From NCBI GenBank assembly GCA_031549115.1, contig JAVBQJ010000142.1:1-16048 (forward strand): a DNA stretch of 16,048 nt, written 5' to 3'. Below, in pieces: positions 1 through 7,316 of the stretch (its first letter is position 1; every line of letters begins with the position of its first letter). Made by a program: the position numbers and the translations under genes. Under the pieces are notes generated by a model. The model was given only the letters and a program-made list of their open reading frames with translations, did no database searches and was not told the DNA's origin. Source of the DNA: JAVBQJ01 sp031549115 (GTDB taxonomy: Bacteria; Verrucomicrobiota; Lentisphaeria; Victivallales; Victivallaceae).

Positions 1-145
1 CGGCGGTCTGCACTCCGTCATACGGAGTCGAGGGCGAAGCCGAACACGAGAGGGCTCGTCCCTCTCGGGCGAAGAGTAAGTCCGCGAAGCGGGCGTAACG
101 AACTGTCCAGCAGGTGAATTCTGCTGGTCGATGCGAAGCGACTCC
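1..145. other. Chain of small hairpins, non-coding
   Basis: No convincing gene is seen. The stretch is a row of short perfect inverted repeats: ACTCCGT/ACGGAGT (12-18 and 22-28, 3-nt loop), CGAGAGGG/CCCTCTCG (47-54 and 60-67, 5-nt loop), CCGC/GCGG around a GAA loop (82-92), and CCAGCAG/CTGCTGG (107-113 and 121-127, 7-nt loop). Four stem-loops in about 120 bases suggests a structured RNA or the end of a repeat element cut by the window edge. I do not recognise the family. Open frames on either strand here are arginine- and serine-rich and look like chance products of GC-rich DNA. Confidence 0.45.
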
Positions 146-170
146 CGGAACATAGAGCGGACTCGGGCGG

Positions 171-287
171 CGCACCGGCGGCGAACAATGCGGCCCCGCG
201 CCCACCATCATAAATCTTCACACTCCAAGCCGCACCGGCGGCACATGATCAGCCTCCAATTCCCACACTCCGCCGCGCCGGCGGCGC
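171..287. repeat. Short imperfect GC-rich repeats
   Basis: The 12-mer CGCACCGGCGGC occurs at 171-182 and 231-242, and a variant CGCGCCGGCGGC at 274-285. The last two copies are also preceded by CACACTCC (219-226 and 264-271), so the repeated unit is about 22-24 bp with a small internal difference. The copy at 275-287 is itself a palindrome (GCGCC-GGC-GGCGC). A related string starting CACACGCCGCGCCG lies at 14806-14819, just after the last gene of the sugar locus. Function unknown; these may be intergenic repeat elements. Confidence 0.4.
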
Positions 288-327
288 ATAATCAACCACA
301 AAAATACTTTTTTCTTAAAAACCAGTC

Positions 328-355
328 TTGACAAAATCTTTTTTTTTGCTATAAT
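328..355 (+). promoter_or_regulatory. Sigma70-type promoter of the first lacI-type gene
   Basis: A perfect -35 box TTGACA (328-333) is followed after 16 bp by a perfect -10 box TATAAT (350-355), inside an AT-rich stretch. Transcription should begin near 362, within the palindromic operator at 360-382 and about 40 bases before the ATG at 400. This is the strongest promoter match in the window and should be active unless repressed. Confidence 0.85.
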
Positions 356-359
356 ATTT

Positions 360-382
360 CATAACGTTACTGTAACTTTATG
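360..382. promoter_or_regulatory. Palindromic operator overlapping the transcription start (probable LacI autoregulation)
   Basis: The 23-bp sequence is a palindrome around a central T at 371. The inner arms GTTAC/GTAAC (366-376) are perfect, and the outer arms CATAAC/TTTATG match at five of six positions. It starts five bases after the -10 box, so a bound protein would block initiation. A palindrome with the same core lies at 1454-1470. The likely ligand is the LacI-type protein encoded at 400-1392; this is inferred from position only. Confidence 0.75.
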
Positions 383-399
383 AAACAAGAAAGTGAATC

Positions 400-1392
400 A
401 TGGCGACCATTCGTGAAGTAGCGGCCAGTTCCGGGGTATCGGTGGCATCGGTATCGCGGGTTTTGAATGGCCATACGCAGGTGAGCCCCAAGCTGCGCGA
501 AACGGTGCTGAAAGCTTGCAAGGGGCTGAATTACACCATCAATCCGCAGTTGCAGGACGCCATCCTGCGCGGCAAGAGCGGCGCCGCCCGCAATCTGGGG
601 CTGGTTCTCGCCGACACCACGCTGGAAGACCCCTCCTGCAACAGCTGGGTCGACGCCATCGTCGATGAATGCATTCGCCGTTCCTATCAAGTCACCATCC
701 TCAAAGTTGCGAGTACCGCACAGAGCATATATGACCTGCCCGCCGCGTTGCGCGACCGCCGCTGCGACGGTTTGCTCATCACCGGAGAGCTTTCGGCTTC
801 GCTGATGGAGCTGCTGCGCGCATTGGAAGTTCCGGGGGTGGTATTGGGGATTTATGCGAGTCACTTGCTCACCGGCTTCGGCAACGTGGTTATCCATATC
901 CCGCAAATTATCGAAGAGCTGCTGGATCGGCTCCGTGCCGCCGGCGCCGGCAGAATTGCCTTCGTCAATGAGAATCCCCGAAATTATTCCAACCGGACTT
1001 TTTATGAGAGTTTTCTGCAATACTTTGAACCGCGGAAGCTGCCTTTGTACCCGGAGCTTGTTTATTTCGGCGAGGGGCCGATGTCCGGAATGCTGCGGCA
1101 GATGAAACCGTTGTTCCTGCGGCGGGAGCTGCCCTTTGACGGCATTCTGGCCATCGAGGAACGTACGGCCAGAGAGATGGAAAAGCTGGATTTTATGCAT
1201 GCGGAGCTTTTCGGTATGCCCCGGACTCCGATTGCCACGGTGCATCAGAGTTATCATTCGGAACTTGCGGATGTGCTGCTGTTTGCCGAGGGGTACGCCC
1301 GGTACGGCGCTTTGGCGCAAGCCATCGTATCGCTGGTCAGCGAGGAAATCAGTCAACAGAATGGCGGAGAACACAAAACCATTCTGATCTGA
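400..1392 (+). CDS. LacI-family transcriptional regulator (module 1)
   Basis: A 330-residue DNA-binding sugar sensor of normal LacI-family length. Residues 2-23 form the helix-turn-helix (IREVAASSGVSVASVSRVLN, the family signature), followed by a hinge (about 45-60) and a periplasmic-binding-protein-like ligand and dimerisation domain (about 65-330). ATG at 400 puts the HTH at the usual place; AAGAAAG just upstream is a modest RBS. In the hinge, Ala54 stands where LacI has the DNA-intercalating Leu56. It is a clear paralogue of the regulator at 6271-7275: both carry LPFDG followed by an (E/D)ER..RE..KL.FM.AELFG block near the C-terminus. The palindrome at its own promoter and a second one before the next gene suggest autoregulation and control of the pseudopilin and hydrolase downstream. 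The inducing sugar cannot be read from sequence. Confidence 0.9.
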   Translation: MATIREVAASSGVSVASVSRVLNGHTQVSPKLRETVLKACKGLNYTINPQLQDAILRGKSGAARNLGLVLADTTLEDPSCNSWVDAIVDECIRRSYQVTILKVASTAQSIYDLPAALRDRRCDGLLITGELSASLMELLRALEVPGVVLGIYASHLLTGFGNVVIHIPQIIEELLDRLRAAGAGRIAFVNENPRNYSNRTFYESFLQYFEPRKLPLYPELVYFGEGPMSGMLRQMKPLFLRRELPFDGILAIEERTAREMEKLDFMHAELFGMPRTPIATVHQSYHSELADVLLFAEGYARYGALAQAIVSLVSEEISQQNGGEHKTILI

Positions 1393-1428
1393 ACGCCGCC
1401 GGCACCGGAATGGGTCACCGGGCGGCGT
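1393..1428 (+). terminator. Hairpin directly after the first lacI-type gene, possible terminator
   Basis: ACGCCGCC (1393-1400) pairs with GGCGGCGT (1421-1428), starting at the base after the stop codon. Two further GG/CC pairs are possible across a small bulge. There is no T-run after the stem (an A-rich stretch follows), so this is at best a weak or factor-assisted terminator. Together with the palindrome at 1454-1470 it suggests that the regulator and the next two genes are separate transcripts. Confidence 0.4.
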
Positions 1429-1453
1429 GATACGAAAAAGAATACCGTTACGG

Positions 1454-1470
1454 AAAGTTACAGTAACTTT
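1454..1470. promoter_or_regulatory. Second palindromic operator, before the pseudopilin-hydrolase pair
   Basis: AAAGTTAC-A-GTAACTTT is a perfect 17-bp palindrome. Its core GTTAC-N-GTAAC is the same as in the operator at 360-382, and the bases outside the core on one side (CTTT) are also shared. It lies 168 bp before the pseudopilin start. A TTTAAT -10-like string (1468-1473) overlaps it, but I see no good -35 box at the right distance, so the promoter is not placed. The shared core links both sites to one regulator, most likely the one at 400-1392. Confidence 0.7.
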
Positions 1471-1638
1471 AATGCAACAACAGAAAGGGTATTTCATCAG
1501 GCTTTCGAGGGTAGCTGCCATGCGCTGCGGTGGCCGCGCAAATGCGTCGTGTTGTACTTTGCGGTCCGGAAAATCCGGAATATACCGGCAAAAGCAAATC
1601 GGGTTTCATTCAAAAACATACAGGAAAGGGATCGAACC

Positions 1639-2364
1639 ATGAGAAAATCATTATTCACACTCATTGAACTCCTCGTCGTGATTGCGATCATCGCTATTCT
1701 CGCCAGCATGCTGCTTCCGGCATTGTCCAGAGCCCGGGCGGCCGCCCAGGGTACCAAGTGCCTCAACAACCTGAAGCAGTTGGGTTTGGGGGTGGCCATG
1801 TATGGAAACGATTGGGACCAGGTGCCGCGCCGGGGAATTGGCGGAGAGGGCGACCCCTATCCGACCGTCTATTGGACGCATCTGGTGTGCGACTATCTGG
1901 GCTATCAGGTCAACTCCGTCGGGGTTTTTTACGGTACCCAATCCGTGCCGGTGCTCACCTGCCCGTCCGACCCGGCGCCCTGTTATGCGGGGGATTCCTA
2001 TGCGGGGAAAGACGGTTGCAGCTATGTGTCCAACAATCTTCTGACCGGGTGGAACGTGTGGCCCAGCGGCATCGTCCGCGGCATCACCTATGGCGAAATC
2101 AAACGCAGCCCGTCGCAATTGTTCGTATTGTTCGACGCCGAACACGACGGTTATTCGAATTCGGCGGCCAGTTACGACAGTCACAACCGGGTCAGTTACC
2201 GGCACACCGGCGGTGGGCGGTTGACGACTTGGGAAGCCAAAATTCCCGGCGGCACCAACATCGCGTATCTGGATGGTCACGTCAGCAACATCAAAGGCCG
2301 CCCCATCACGTTCAACGCGCTGACCGACGACTTTTTTCCCAACTTCTGGCCGATCGACCTGTAA
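1639..2364 (+). CDS. Pseudopilin with type IV/II prepilin N-terminus and DUF1559-like body (module 1)
   Basis: A 241-residue single-pass protein. Residues 6-28 are the prepilin hydrophobic helix (FTLIELLVVIAIIAILASML) with the conserved Glu at +5 (Glu10), then LLPALSRARAAA. The body has features of the H-X9-DG/DUF1559 class: KCLNNLKQLG, a Y..D.D..P stretch, a CPSDP motif and a C-terminal DGH (Asp212-Gly213-His214). The paired His (His189) is 22 residues before the DG instead of nine, so this copy has an inserted loop. The ATG at 1639 is preferred over an upstream GTG (1549) because AGGAAAGGG sits eight bases before it and the prepilin leader must be short. There is no Gly at -1 (Leu5 precedes Phe6). 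The hydrolase follows after 21 bp. Expected role: inner-membrane-anchored or fibre subunit of a type II secretion-like machine; its partner is inferred from position. Confidence 0.87.
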   Translation: MRKSLFTLIELLVVIAIIAILASMLLPALSRARAAAQGTKCLNNLKQLGLGVAMYGNDWDQVPRRGIGGEGDPYPTVYWTHLVCDYLGYQVNSVGVFYGTQSVPVLTCPSDPAPCYAGDSYAGKDGCSYVSNNLLTGWNVWPSGIVRGITYGEIKRSPSQLFVLFDAEHDGYSNSAASYDSHNRVSYRHTGGGRLTTWEAKIPGGTNIAYLDGHVSNIKGRPITFNALTDDFFPNFWPIDL

Positions 2365-2385
2365 ATTCGGAGCAATGACACTGAC

Positions 2386-5300
2386 ATGAAACGGTACTTA
2401 CTTCTGACCGGCCTCACGGCATTCGCGACGGCGGTTTTCGGCGGCGACTCCGCCGTGCAATGGCACTTCCGCGCCGCCCACGGCAAGCACGATTTCGTCC
2501 AGACCCAAACCGCCGACACGCTGACCATGCGGCACGATACCGACAACGGTTTCTCCGCGTTCGTCGCTCCGCTGCAACTGGAGCCGGGCGCCTACCGGGC
2601 GCGGGTGGAGGTCCGTACCGACGGCAATGTCGCCATCGGCGGCGGCGCCTGGATCGAGCTCCAGTTCCCGGAACGGCAGGAGTGGCCGCCGACGCAGCAC
2701 GGCGGCCGGAGCTTGCCGGCAGTCACCGGCGGCGAATGGCAGGTGATCCGCCAGACGGTCCGAGTACCGGAGTGGGGCGGCGACACCCAGAAAATCACGC
2801 TGAATCTGCGCAACTTCAACGGCGGCGTCGAATTCCGCAACTTCCGGCTCGACCGGCAGCCGGAGGCTTCGCCGCATATTGTCTTCAGCGACTGCGAAGC
2901 GGGCGCGTGGGAGGCGGAGCTGAATGTGTTGCCGGGCAGGCGGTATCGCGTCGATCACCCGATGGAGCTGACCTTTGCGGATGCCGCCGGAAACACGGTG
3001 CAGGCGTTTGAGCTGCGGGCGGATGACACATTCCGGGCCCCGGAACGTTTTGAACAGGCCCGGCTCGCCGCCGTCAACCCGGAGGGGCGCTGGATCACGG
3101 TCCGGTTGGATGCCGACGCGCCGGAAAACTTCGATTGGCGTTACTGGAACAGCTACACCATGATCGCTCCCGCCGGTCCCGGCAGTTGTGTCCGTGACTT
3201 CACGCTGGAGGAGCTTCCGGTCTGGGCGGTCGGCGGCTTCTGTACCTGGGGTGAAATCGTCATCAACGGCGTCAGCCTCGGGGGTGGCGACGCGCTTCCG
3301 GCCCACGGCGGGCGGCGTTATGTCGATCTGGCGCCCCATCTGAAAACCGGGGACAACCGGATTGAAGTCCGTTTCCCGGACGGTCCGCGCGAAGCCCACT
3401 TCCTCAATATCGACATCGAACTCAAATTCGCCGACGGCGGCAGCCGGATTCTGTTGTCGGACGACGGCAACTGGCGCTGCGAACCGTCCGGCGACGCGCC
3501 GGAATTTCAAGATTCCCCCGATCACTGGTTCGTGAATTACGACAAGCCGTGGGTGGCGGCGGCGGCGCTTCCCGCCGAATTGTTCCCGACGGTTCCGGCG
3601 CAGGCCGCCTTGCTGTTGGAACAGGCGACGGTCAAGCGCGGCGAAGCCATTGCCGGAACGCTGGAGCTGATACCCGAAGCGCCGGATTTTGCACCGGAAA
3701 AACGCTTTGCCATCGAATTCGTCGCTCCCGACGGCACGATCGGCTGGCGCCAGTGGGTTTTTCCCGGCGAAGGCACGGAAATTCCGCTGGCATTGGCGAC
3801 CGACTGCGTGCCGCCGGGCGAATGGGAATTGCGGTTGGACCGGCGTTTTGCGATCGGTGACGGCAACCGGCTCGGACAGGTGAAAATCGAGGCGGCGGAG
3901 CTCGCCAAGCCCGACATTGCGATCGATCTGACCGGCGGCCGTCCGGTGATCGCGGTCGGCGGCGAACGGATTCCGGCGGTGTTGTTCAATGCGCGCCAAT
4001 ATGCCAACAGCAAACATTACGGGCGCTATGGCGAACAGGATTACCGCGACATGCGCGACAGCGGTATCCGTTTCTTTTGCAGCTCCACCGAGCTCGGCAG
4101 CGACATGGAAAAAGATTCGTCGAGCGATCTCGGCTCGATCTGGACCGGCCCCGGCGAGTACGACTTCTCGGGCATGGACGCGGATATCCGCAATATACTG
4201 GCGTCGGTGCCGGACGGGTACGTGTTGCTGTTGCTGCGCTGCGACGATCCCAAGTGGCGCAAAACGGCTTCGCCGGAGGAGATGATCGTGCTGGACGACG
4301 GCACCCTCCACCATTCGGTTTCAATGGCGTCGGACCGCTGGGCCGATGAAACCTGCGAAGCCATCCGGGCGACCTTCGCATGGCTGCTGGCGCAGCCGTA
4401 CGGGCACCGGATCGTCGGCTGCTACCTGATCGCCGGCTATGACGGCCAGTGGCTGATCTACAACGATTACAGCCGGATTCCTCCGCGCCTGTCCGATTAC
4501 AGCGACATCATGCAGCAGGCCTTTGCGCGCTGGCAGCGCGAAAAGTATCCGGAGCGCACGGAGCCCTTCGCCATTCCCTCGCGGGAGATGCGGTTGGATG
4601 AAAGTGTGTACTTTCCCGAACCGGAGGCCAACCGGGCCCGCCTCGACTACTACAACTTCATCGCCGACCTGACCGGCCGCCGGGTGAAGCAATTCTGCGA
4701 CGCCGTCAAGGAGGCCTCGAACGGGCGGTTGGCGGTCGGCAGCTACTTCACCCCGAATCACGGCGAAGCCAGCCGCTGGGGGCAGGAGCAGCGCCAGGAG
4801 GATGACACCATGTGGACCGCGGACTCCTTCAATTTCGCCGCGCTGCCGCATGCGTACGAAAACCGGAATCTGGACAACGCCGGCGTCGTTCAATATGGTC
4901 TTGAGCAGAGTAACCGGATTCACGGGAAACTGCGGATTTTCGAGGACGACAACCGGACCTTTCAGCTGGACGGCTACCGGAATCTCCTGTTCGGTAACTA
5001 CACGGTGCAATCGACCGTCGCCTCCATGCGGCGGAATATGGCCCTGCGCTTGAGCCTGGGCCAGGGGCACTGGTATTACGATATGTACGGCCATTGGTTT
5101 GCGCCGCCGGTGCTGCGGGATATCATCCGACAGGAGCTGAAGCTGATGCGGGCGGCGGACGGTTTTCCGACGCTGCCGAAGCTGGACGCCCAGGCGGTGG
5201 ATATCCTCGGCCAGCGGGTCCAGAATCACAAGCGCACCAATACCGGCGAAGACATCCTGCACTTGTACTGGCATGTGCGCGACGACGTCTGGGCCTACCC

Positions 5301-6090
5301 GGTCGACACGCTGTTCCTGCGCGACATCGGCCACGCGAAGCTGCCGGAGTATAAGCTGTACTTCTTCCAGAATCTGTTCGCCCTGACCGATGCGGAGCGG
5401 GCGAAAATCGAATCGCTGAAGCAGGACGGCAATGTGCTGGTGTTCACCCATGGGACCGGCTATTCCGACGGACGCAGCTGGTCGCCTGATCACATCGAAG
5501 CGCTCACCGGCATCCGGGTGCGGCCATCGGGAGCGCCGGAGAAGTTCCTGGACGCGGCGTGGGACTTTGCCGAAGGCGGCCATCCGCTGCTGCGCGACGT
5601 CGCGGGCACCAACGCGCTGGGCAGTTTTTTCATGCCGCGTTTTGAAGTGGACGATCCGCGGGCGACGCCTTTGGGGTACTTCCGTGACGGCGGCGCCGTC
5701 GCGGCGGCGGTCCGGGAGTTCCCGGATTACACCAGTATTTATCTCGCCGGAGGAACGCCGACGGTGCCGTTCCCGCCCCGCTTCACCGCGGCGCTGGCCC
5801 GGCAAGCCGGAGTTCCGGTGCTGACGGACGGCACGCCGCTGGTGGTGCGCGCCGGTGCCCGCTTCCTCAGCGTCTACTGTCCGCATACCCAGGCGGAGGC
5901 GACCGTGCATGTTCCCGGCGGTTATGCCGCTTACGATGTCTTCGCCGACCGCCGGCTCACTCCCGCAGAGGCGCAGAGCATCCCGCTGCGATTGAAGCGC
6001 GGCGACACCAAACTCTACTTCGTCGGCACACCGGAAGAAATCGACGTATTCCGGCAGCGCTTGCGCGACGGCGGGAAGGAGGAAAAATAA
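2386..6090 (+). CDS. Large secreted glycoside hydrolase, clan GH-A/GH42-like (module 1)
   Basis: A 1234-residue protein with a signal peptide (MKRYLLLTGLTAFATAVFGG, cleavage near 20). Visible layout: N-terminal beta-sandwich resembling carbohydrate-binding modules (about 25-160); a galactose-binding-like domain (about 278-380, with INGVSLGGG and KTGDNRIEVRF); an Ig-like stretch (about 405-505); a TIM barrel (about 515-935, with GPGEYDFSGMD as in GH42-like enzymes); a flavodoxin-like domain of beta-galactosidase trimerisation type (about 980-1110, EYKLYFFQNLFALTDAER); and a C-terminal beta domain. Glu853 in RIFEDDNRT is the likely nucleophile. At the presumed acid/base position the paralogue at 8065-12195 has Glu842 (SEGWNSEW), but here it is Gln688 (AGYDGQW), so activity may be altered. 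ATG at 2386 gives the signal peptide; the pseudopilin ends 21 bp upstream. Substrate unknown, probably a polysaccharide. Confidence 0.75.
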   Translation: MKRYLLLTGLTAFATAVFGGDSAVQWHFRAAHGKHDFVQTQTADTLTMRHDTDNGFSAFVAPLQLEPGAYRARVEVRTDGNVAIGGGAWIELQFPERQEWPPTQHGGRSLPAVTGGEWQVIRQTVRVPEWGGDTQKITLNLRNFNGGVEFRNFRLDRQPEASPHIVFSDCEAGAWEAELNVLPGRRYRVDHPMELTFADAAGNTVQAFELRADDTFRAPERFEQARLAAVNPEGRWITVRLDADAPENFDWRYWNSYTMIAPAGPGSCVRDFTLEELPVWAVGGFCTWGEIVINGVSLGGGDALPAHGGRRYVDLAPHLKTGDNRIEVRFPDGPREAHFLNIDIELKFADGGSRILLSDDGNWRCEPSGDAPEFQDSPDHWFVNYDKPWVAAAALPAELFPTVPAQAALLLEQATVKRGEAIAGTLELIPEAPDFAPEKRFAIEFVAPDGTIGWRQWVFPGEGTEIPLALATDCVPPGEWELRLDRRFAIGDGNRLGQVKIEAAELAKPDIAIDLTGGRPVIAVGGERIPAVLFNARQYANSKHYGRYGEQDYRDMRDSGIRFFCSSTELGSDMEKDSSSDLGSIWTGPGEYDFSGMDADIRNILASVPDGYVLLLLRCDDPKWRKTASPEEMIVLDDGTLHHSVSMASDRWADETCEAIRATFAWLLAQPYGHRIVGCYLIAGYDGQWLIYNDYSRIPPRLSDYSDIMQQAFARWQREKYPERTEPFAIPSREMRLDESVYFPEPEANRARLDYYNFIADLTGRRVKQFCDAVKEASNGRLAVGSYFTPNHGEASRWGQEQRQEDDTMWTADSFNFAALPHAYENRNLDNAGVVQYGLEQSNRIHGKLRIFEDDNRTFQLDGYRNLLFGNYTVQSTVASMRRNMALRLSLGQGHWYYDMYGHWFAPPVLRDIIRQELKLMRAADGFPTLPKLDAQAVDILGQRVQNHKRTNTGEDILHLYWHVRDDVWAYPVDTLFLRDIGHAKLPEYKLYFFQNLFALTDAERAKIESLKQDGNVLVFTHGTGYSDGRSWSPDHIEALTGIRVRPSGAPEKFLDAAWDFAEGGHPLLRDVAGTNALGSFFMPRFEVDDPRATPLGYFRDGGAVAAAVREFPDYTSIYLAGGTPTVPFPPRFTAALARQAGVPVLTDGTPLVVRAGARFLSVYCPHTQAEATVHVPGGYAAYDVFADRRLTPAEAQSIPLRLKRGDTKLYFVGTPEEIDVFRQRLRDGGKEEK

Positions 6091-6092
6091 CG

Positions 6093-6138
6093 GCCATGCG
6101 GCCGCCGCCCCGGTTCCTTTCCTCCGGGGCGGCATGGC
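6093..6138 (+). terminator. GC-rich hairpin after the first hydrolase, possible terminator
   Basis: GCCGCCCCGG (6104-6113) pairs perfectly with CCGGGGCGGC (6124-6133) over a pyrimidine-only 10-nt loop. The outer arms GCCATGC/GCATGGC (6093-6099 and 6132-6138) give an alternative extension. It begins three bases after the stop codon. No T-run follows, so it could stabilise the 3' end or end transcription with help. It separates module 1 from the promoter of module 2. Confidence 0.5.
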
Positions 6139-6169
6139 TTGCAGCAATCGGAGCATTTCCGCACTCCCG

Positions 6170-6193
6170 CGGGAAAAACGTAATTTTTTCCCG
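6170..6193. repeat. A/T-armed inverted repeat between the modules
   Basis: CGGGAAAAA (6170-6178) pairs with TTTTTCCCG (6185-6193) over a 6-nt loop, ending nine bases before the -35 box at 6202. It may be part of the termination region of module 1 or a protein-binding site before the promoter. The sequence alone does not decide. Confidence 0.4.
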
Positions 6194-6201
6194 GCACCCT
6201 A

Positions 6202-6230
6202 TTGACTTTTGGTTGAATCCACGCTATAAT
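6202..6230 (+). promoter_or_regulatory. Sigma70-type promoter of module 2
   Basis: TTGACT (-35, 6202-6207) is separated by the ideal 17 bp from TATAAT (-10, 6225-6230). Transcription should start near 6237, within the tandem repeat at 6235-6256. There is no comparable promoter before the next three genes, which are 41, 25 and 3 bp apart, so this promoter probably drives the operon from 6271 to 14781. Confidence 0.8.
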
Positions 6231-6234
6231 GAGA

Positions 6235-6256
6235 ATGTAACACTGATGTAACACTG
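6235..6256. promoter_or_regulatory. Tandem 11-bp direct repeat at the module 2 transcription start, probable operator
   Basis: ATGTAACACTG occurs twice head to tail with no gap (6235-6245, 6246-6256), spanning the predicted start of transcription. The TGTAAC core equals one half-site of the module 1 palindromes (GTTAC-N-GTAAC), but here the halves face the same way. Eleven bases is about one helical turn, so two subunits could bind the same DNA face. Likely ligand: the LacI-type protein at 6271-7275. Confidence 0.6.
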
Positions 6257-6270
6257 TCATTGAGGTGGAT

Positions 6271-7275
6271 ATGGCCAATGTCAGGGACATTGCGCAACAA
6301 TTGGGACTGTCGGTGGCGACTGTCTCCCGGGTGTTGAATCACCGGGAGAATGTCGCGTTGTCGACCCGTGAACGGGTGTTGGCCTGTTTTCAGGAATTGC
6401 AGTATGCGCCGGACGGCCGCCAGCGGGAAGCCATCCGCCGCGGCAAGTATGACGGGCTGCAGAAACGGATTTGTCATGTGTTATGCGGGCAACTGCCGGA
6501 GGATCCGGGTTGCGCGGGGTACTTGTCCAATCTTATTAATGCCTGTGCGCACAGCAACAACCAGTTGGTTATCGTTCACACCCGGGAGGATGCGGAGGAG
6601 TGGAAGGATCTGCCGGCGCCGGTACGCAAAAAACATTGCGACGGCGTGATCTTGTACGGCTACCTGACGGCGCCGTTGACCGCCCGGATTGCCGAACTCG
6701 GCCTCCCCGGGGTCGTCATCGGCAGCTATCCGGCCGAGGTGATCGGTTCTTTCAGCAACATTCTCCCCGACATCGAATCAATGGTTGCCGGGATCGCTTC
6801 CAAGTTGTGGGCGTGCGGGGTTCGTGACGCCGCCAGTGTCGTCGAGTGCCCAGACAATTATGCCAACCGCGAATATTTGCGCTGGTTCGAGAGCGCGGCG
6901 GTGCAACAGGGCATGCGGCTGCGTCCCGAAAACCGCTATGCCGGCAAAAAACGGATGGGCGGAATCCTGGAGGAGCTCAAACCGGTGTTCCGGCAGCGCG
7001 AGTTGCCTTTTGACGGTGTGTTTGCCATTGATGAGCGCATCGCCCGCGAGGTGGACAAGCTGAACTTCATGCGCGCCGAGTTGTTTGGCGTGGCCCCGGT
7101 GCCGGTGGCGACAATCCGGCTCTCGTATCATTCCGGCTACGAGAAAACCCTGATTTCGCCGAATAACCGCAACCAGGATCACGAGGTGGCGACGCAAAGC
7201 GTCGCCGTGCTGCTCGAAGCGATTCAGGCATTGCGCGAAGGGAAAACACCGGTACAAAAAACGGTTTTAGTGTGA
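6271..7275 (+). CDS. LacI-family transcriptional regulator (module 2)
   Basis: A 334-residue LacI-family regulator. Residues 2-23 are the helix-turn-helix (VRDIAQQLGLSVATVSRVLN), then the hinge (about 45-60) and the ligand-binding domain. ATG at 6271 is chosen because GAGG lies five bases upstream and the N-terminus then aligns exactly with the module 1 regulator; an in-frame GTG at 6265 would add only two residues. It is a paralogue of that regulator throughout: EDPxC, a CDG motif near residue 125, N(Y)xNR in the middle, LPFDG and AELFG near the end. The hinge again has Ala54 in place of the conserved Leu. It opens an operon with the pseudopilin (41-bp gap), the giant hydrolase and the GH106-like enzyme, and probably regulates it through the tandem repeat at its promoter. 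The effector is unknown. Confidence 0.9.
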   Translation: MANVRDIAQQLGLSVATVSRVLNHRENVALSTRERVLACFQELQYAPDGRQREAIRRGKYDGLQKRICHVLCGQLPEDPGCAGYLSNLINACAHSNNQLVIVHTREDAEEWKDLPAPVRKKHCDGVILYGYLTAPLTARIAELGLPGVVIGSYPAEVIGSFSNILPDIESMVAGIASKLWACGVRDAASVVECPDNYANREYLRWFESAAVQQGMRLRPENRYAGKKRMGGILEELKPVFRQRELPFDGVFAIDERIAREVDKLNFMRAELFGVAPVPVATIRLSYHSGYEKTLISPNNRNQDHEVATQSVAVLLEAIQALREGKTPVQKTVLV

Positions 7276-7316
7276 TCGACTGCGGAAAAGAACAGTAAAT
7301 ATGGAAAGGGACAGAG

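Noticed and set aside
18..221. Small minus-strand gene of 67 codons
   Set aside because: It runs across the hairpin cluster and GC-rich repeats, has low-complexity composition and no recognised domain.
1..399. CRISPR array or tRNA gene in the leader region
   Set aside because: The repeats are too few, too short and unevenly spaced for CRISPR, and no tRNA cloverleaf with a T-loop could be fitted.
1549..1638. Longer pseudopilin starting at GTG 1549
   Set aside because: It would add 30 residues before a prepilin leader, which is normally short, and ignore the strong RBS at 1622-1630.
6265..6270. GTG start for the second LacI-type gene
   Set aside because: The ATG at 6271 has a well-spaced GAGG and aligns exactly with the N-terminus of the module 1 regulator.
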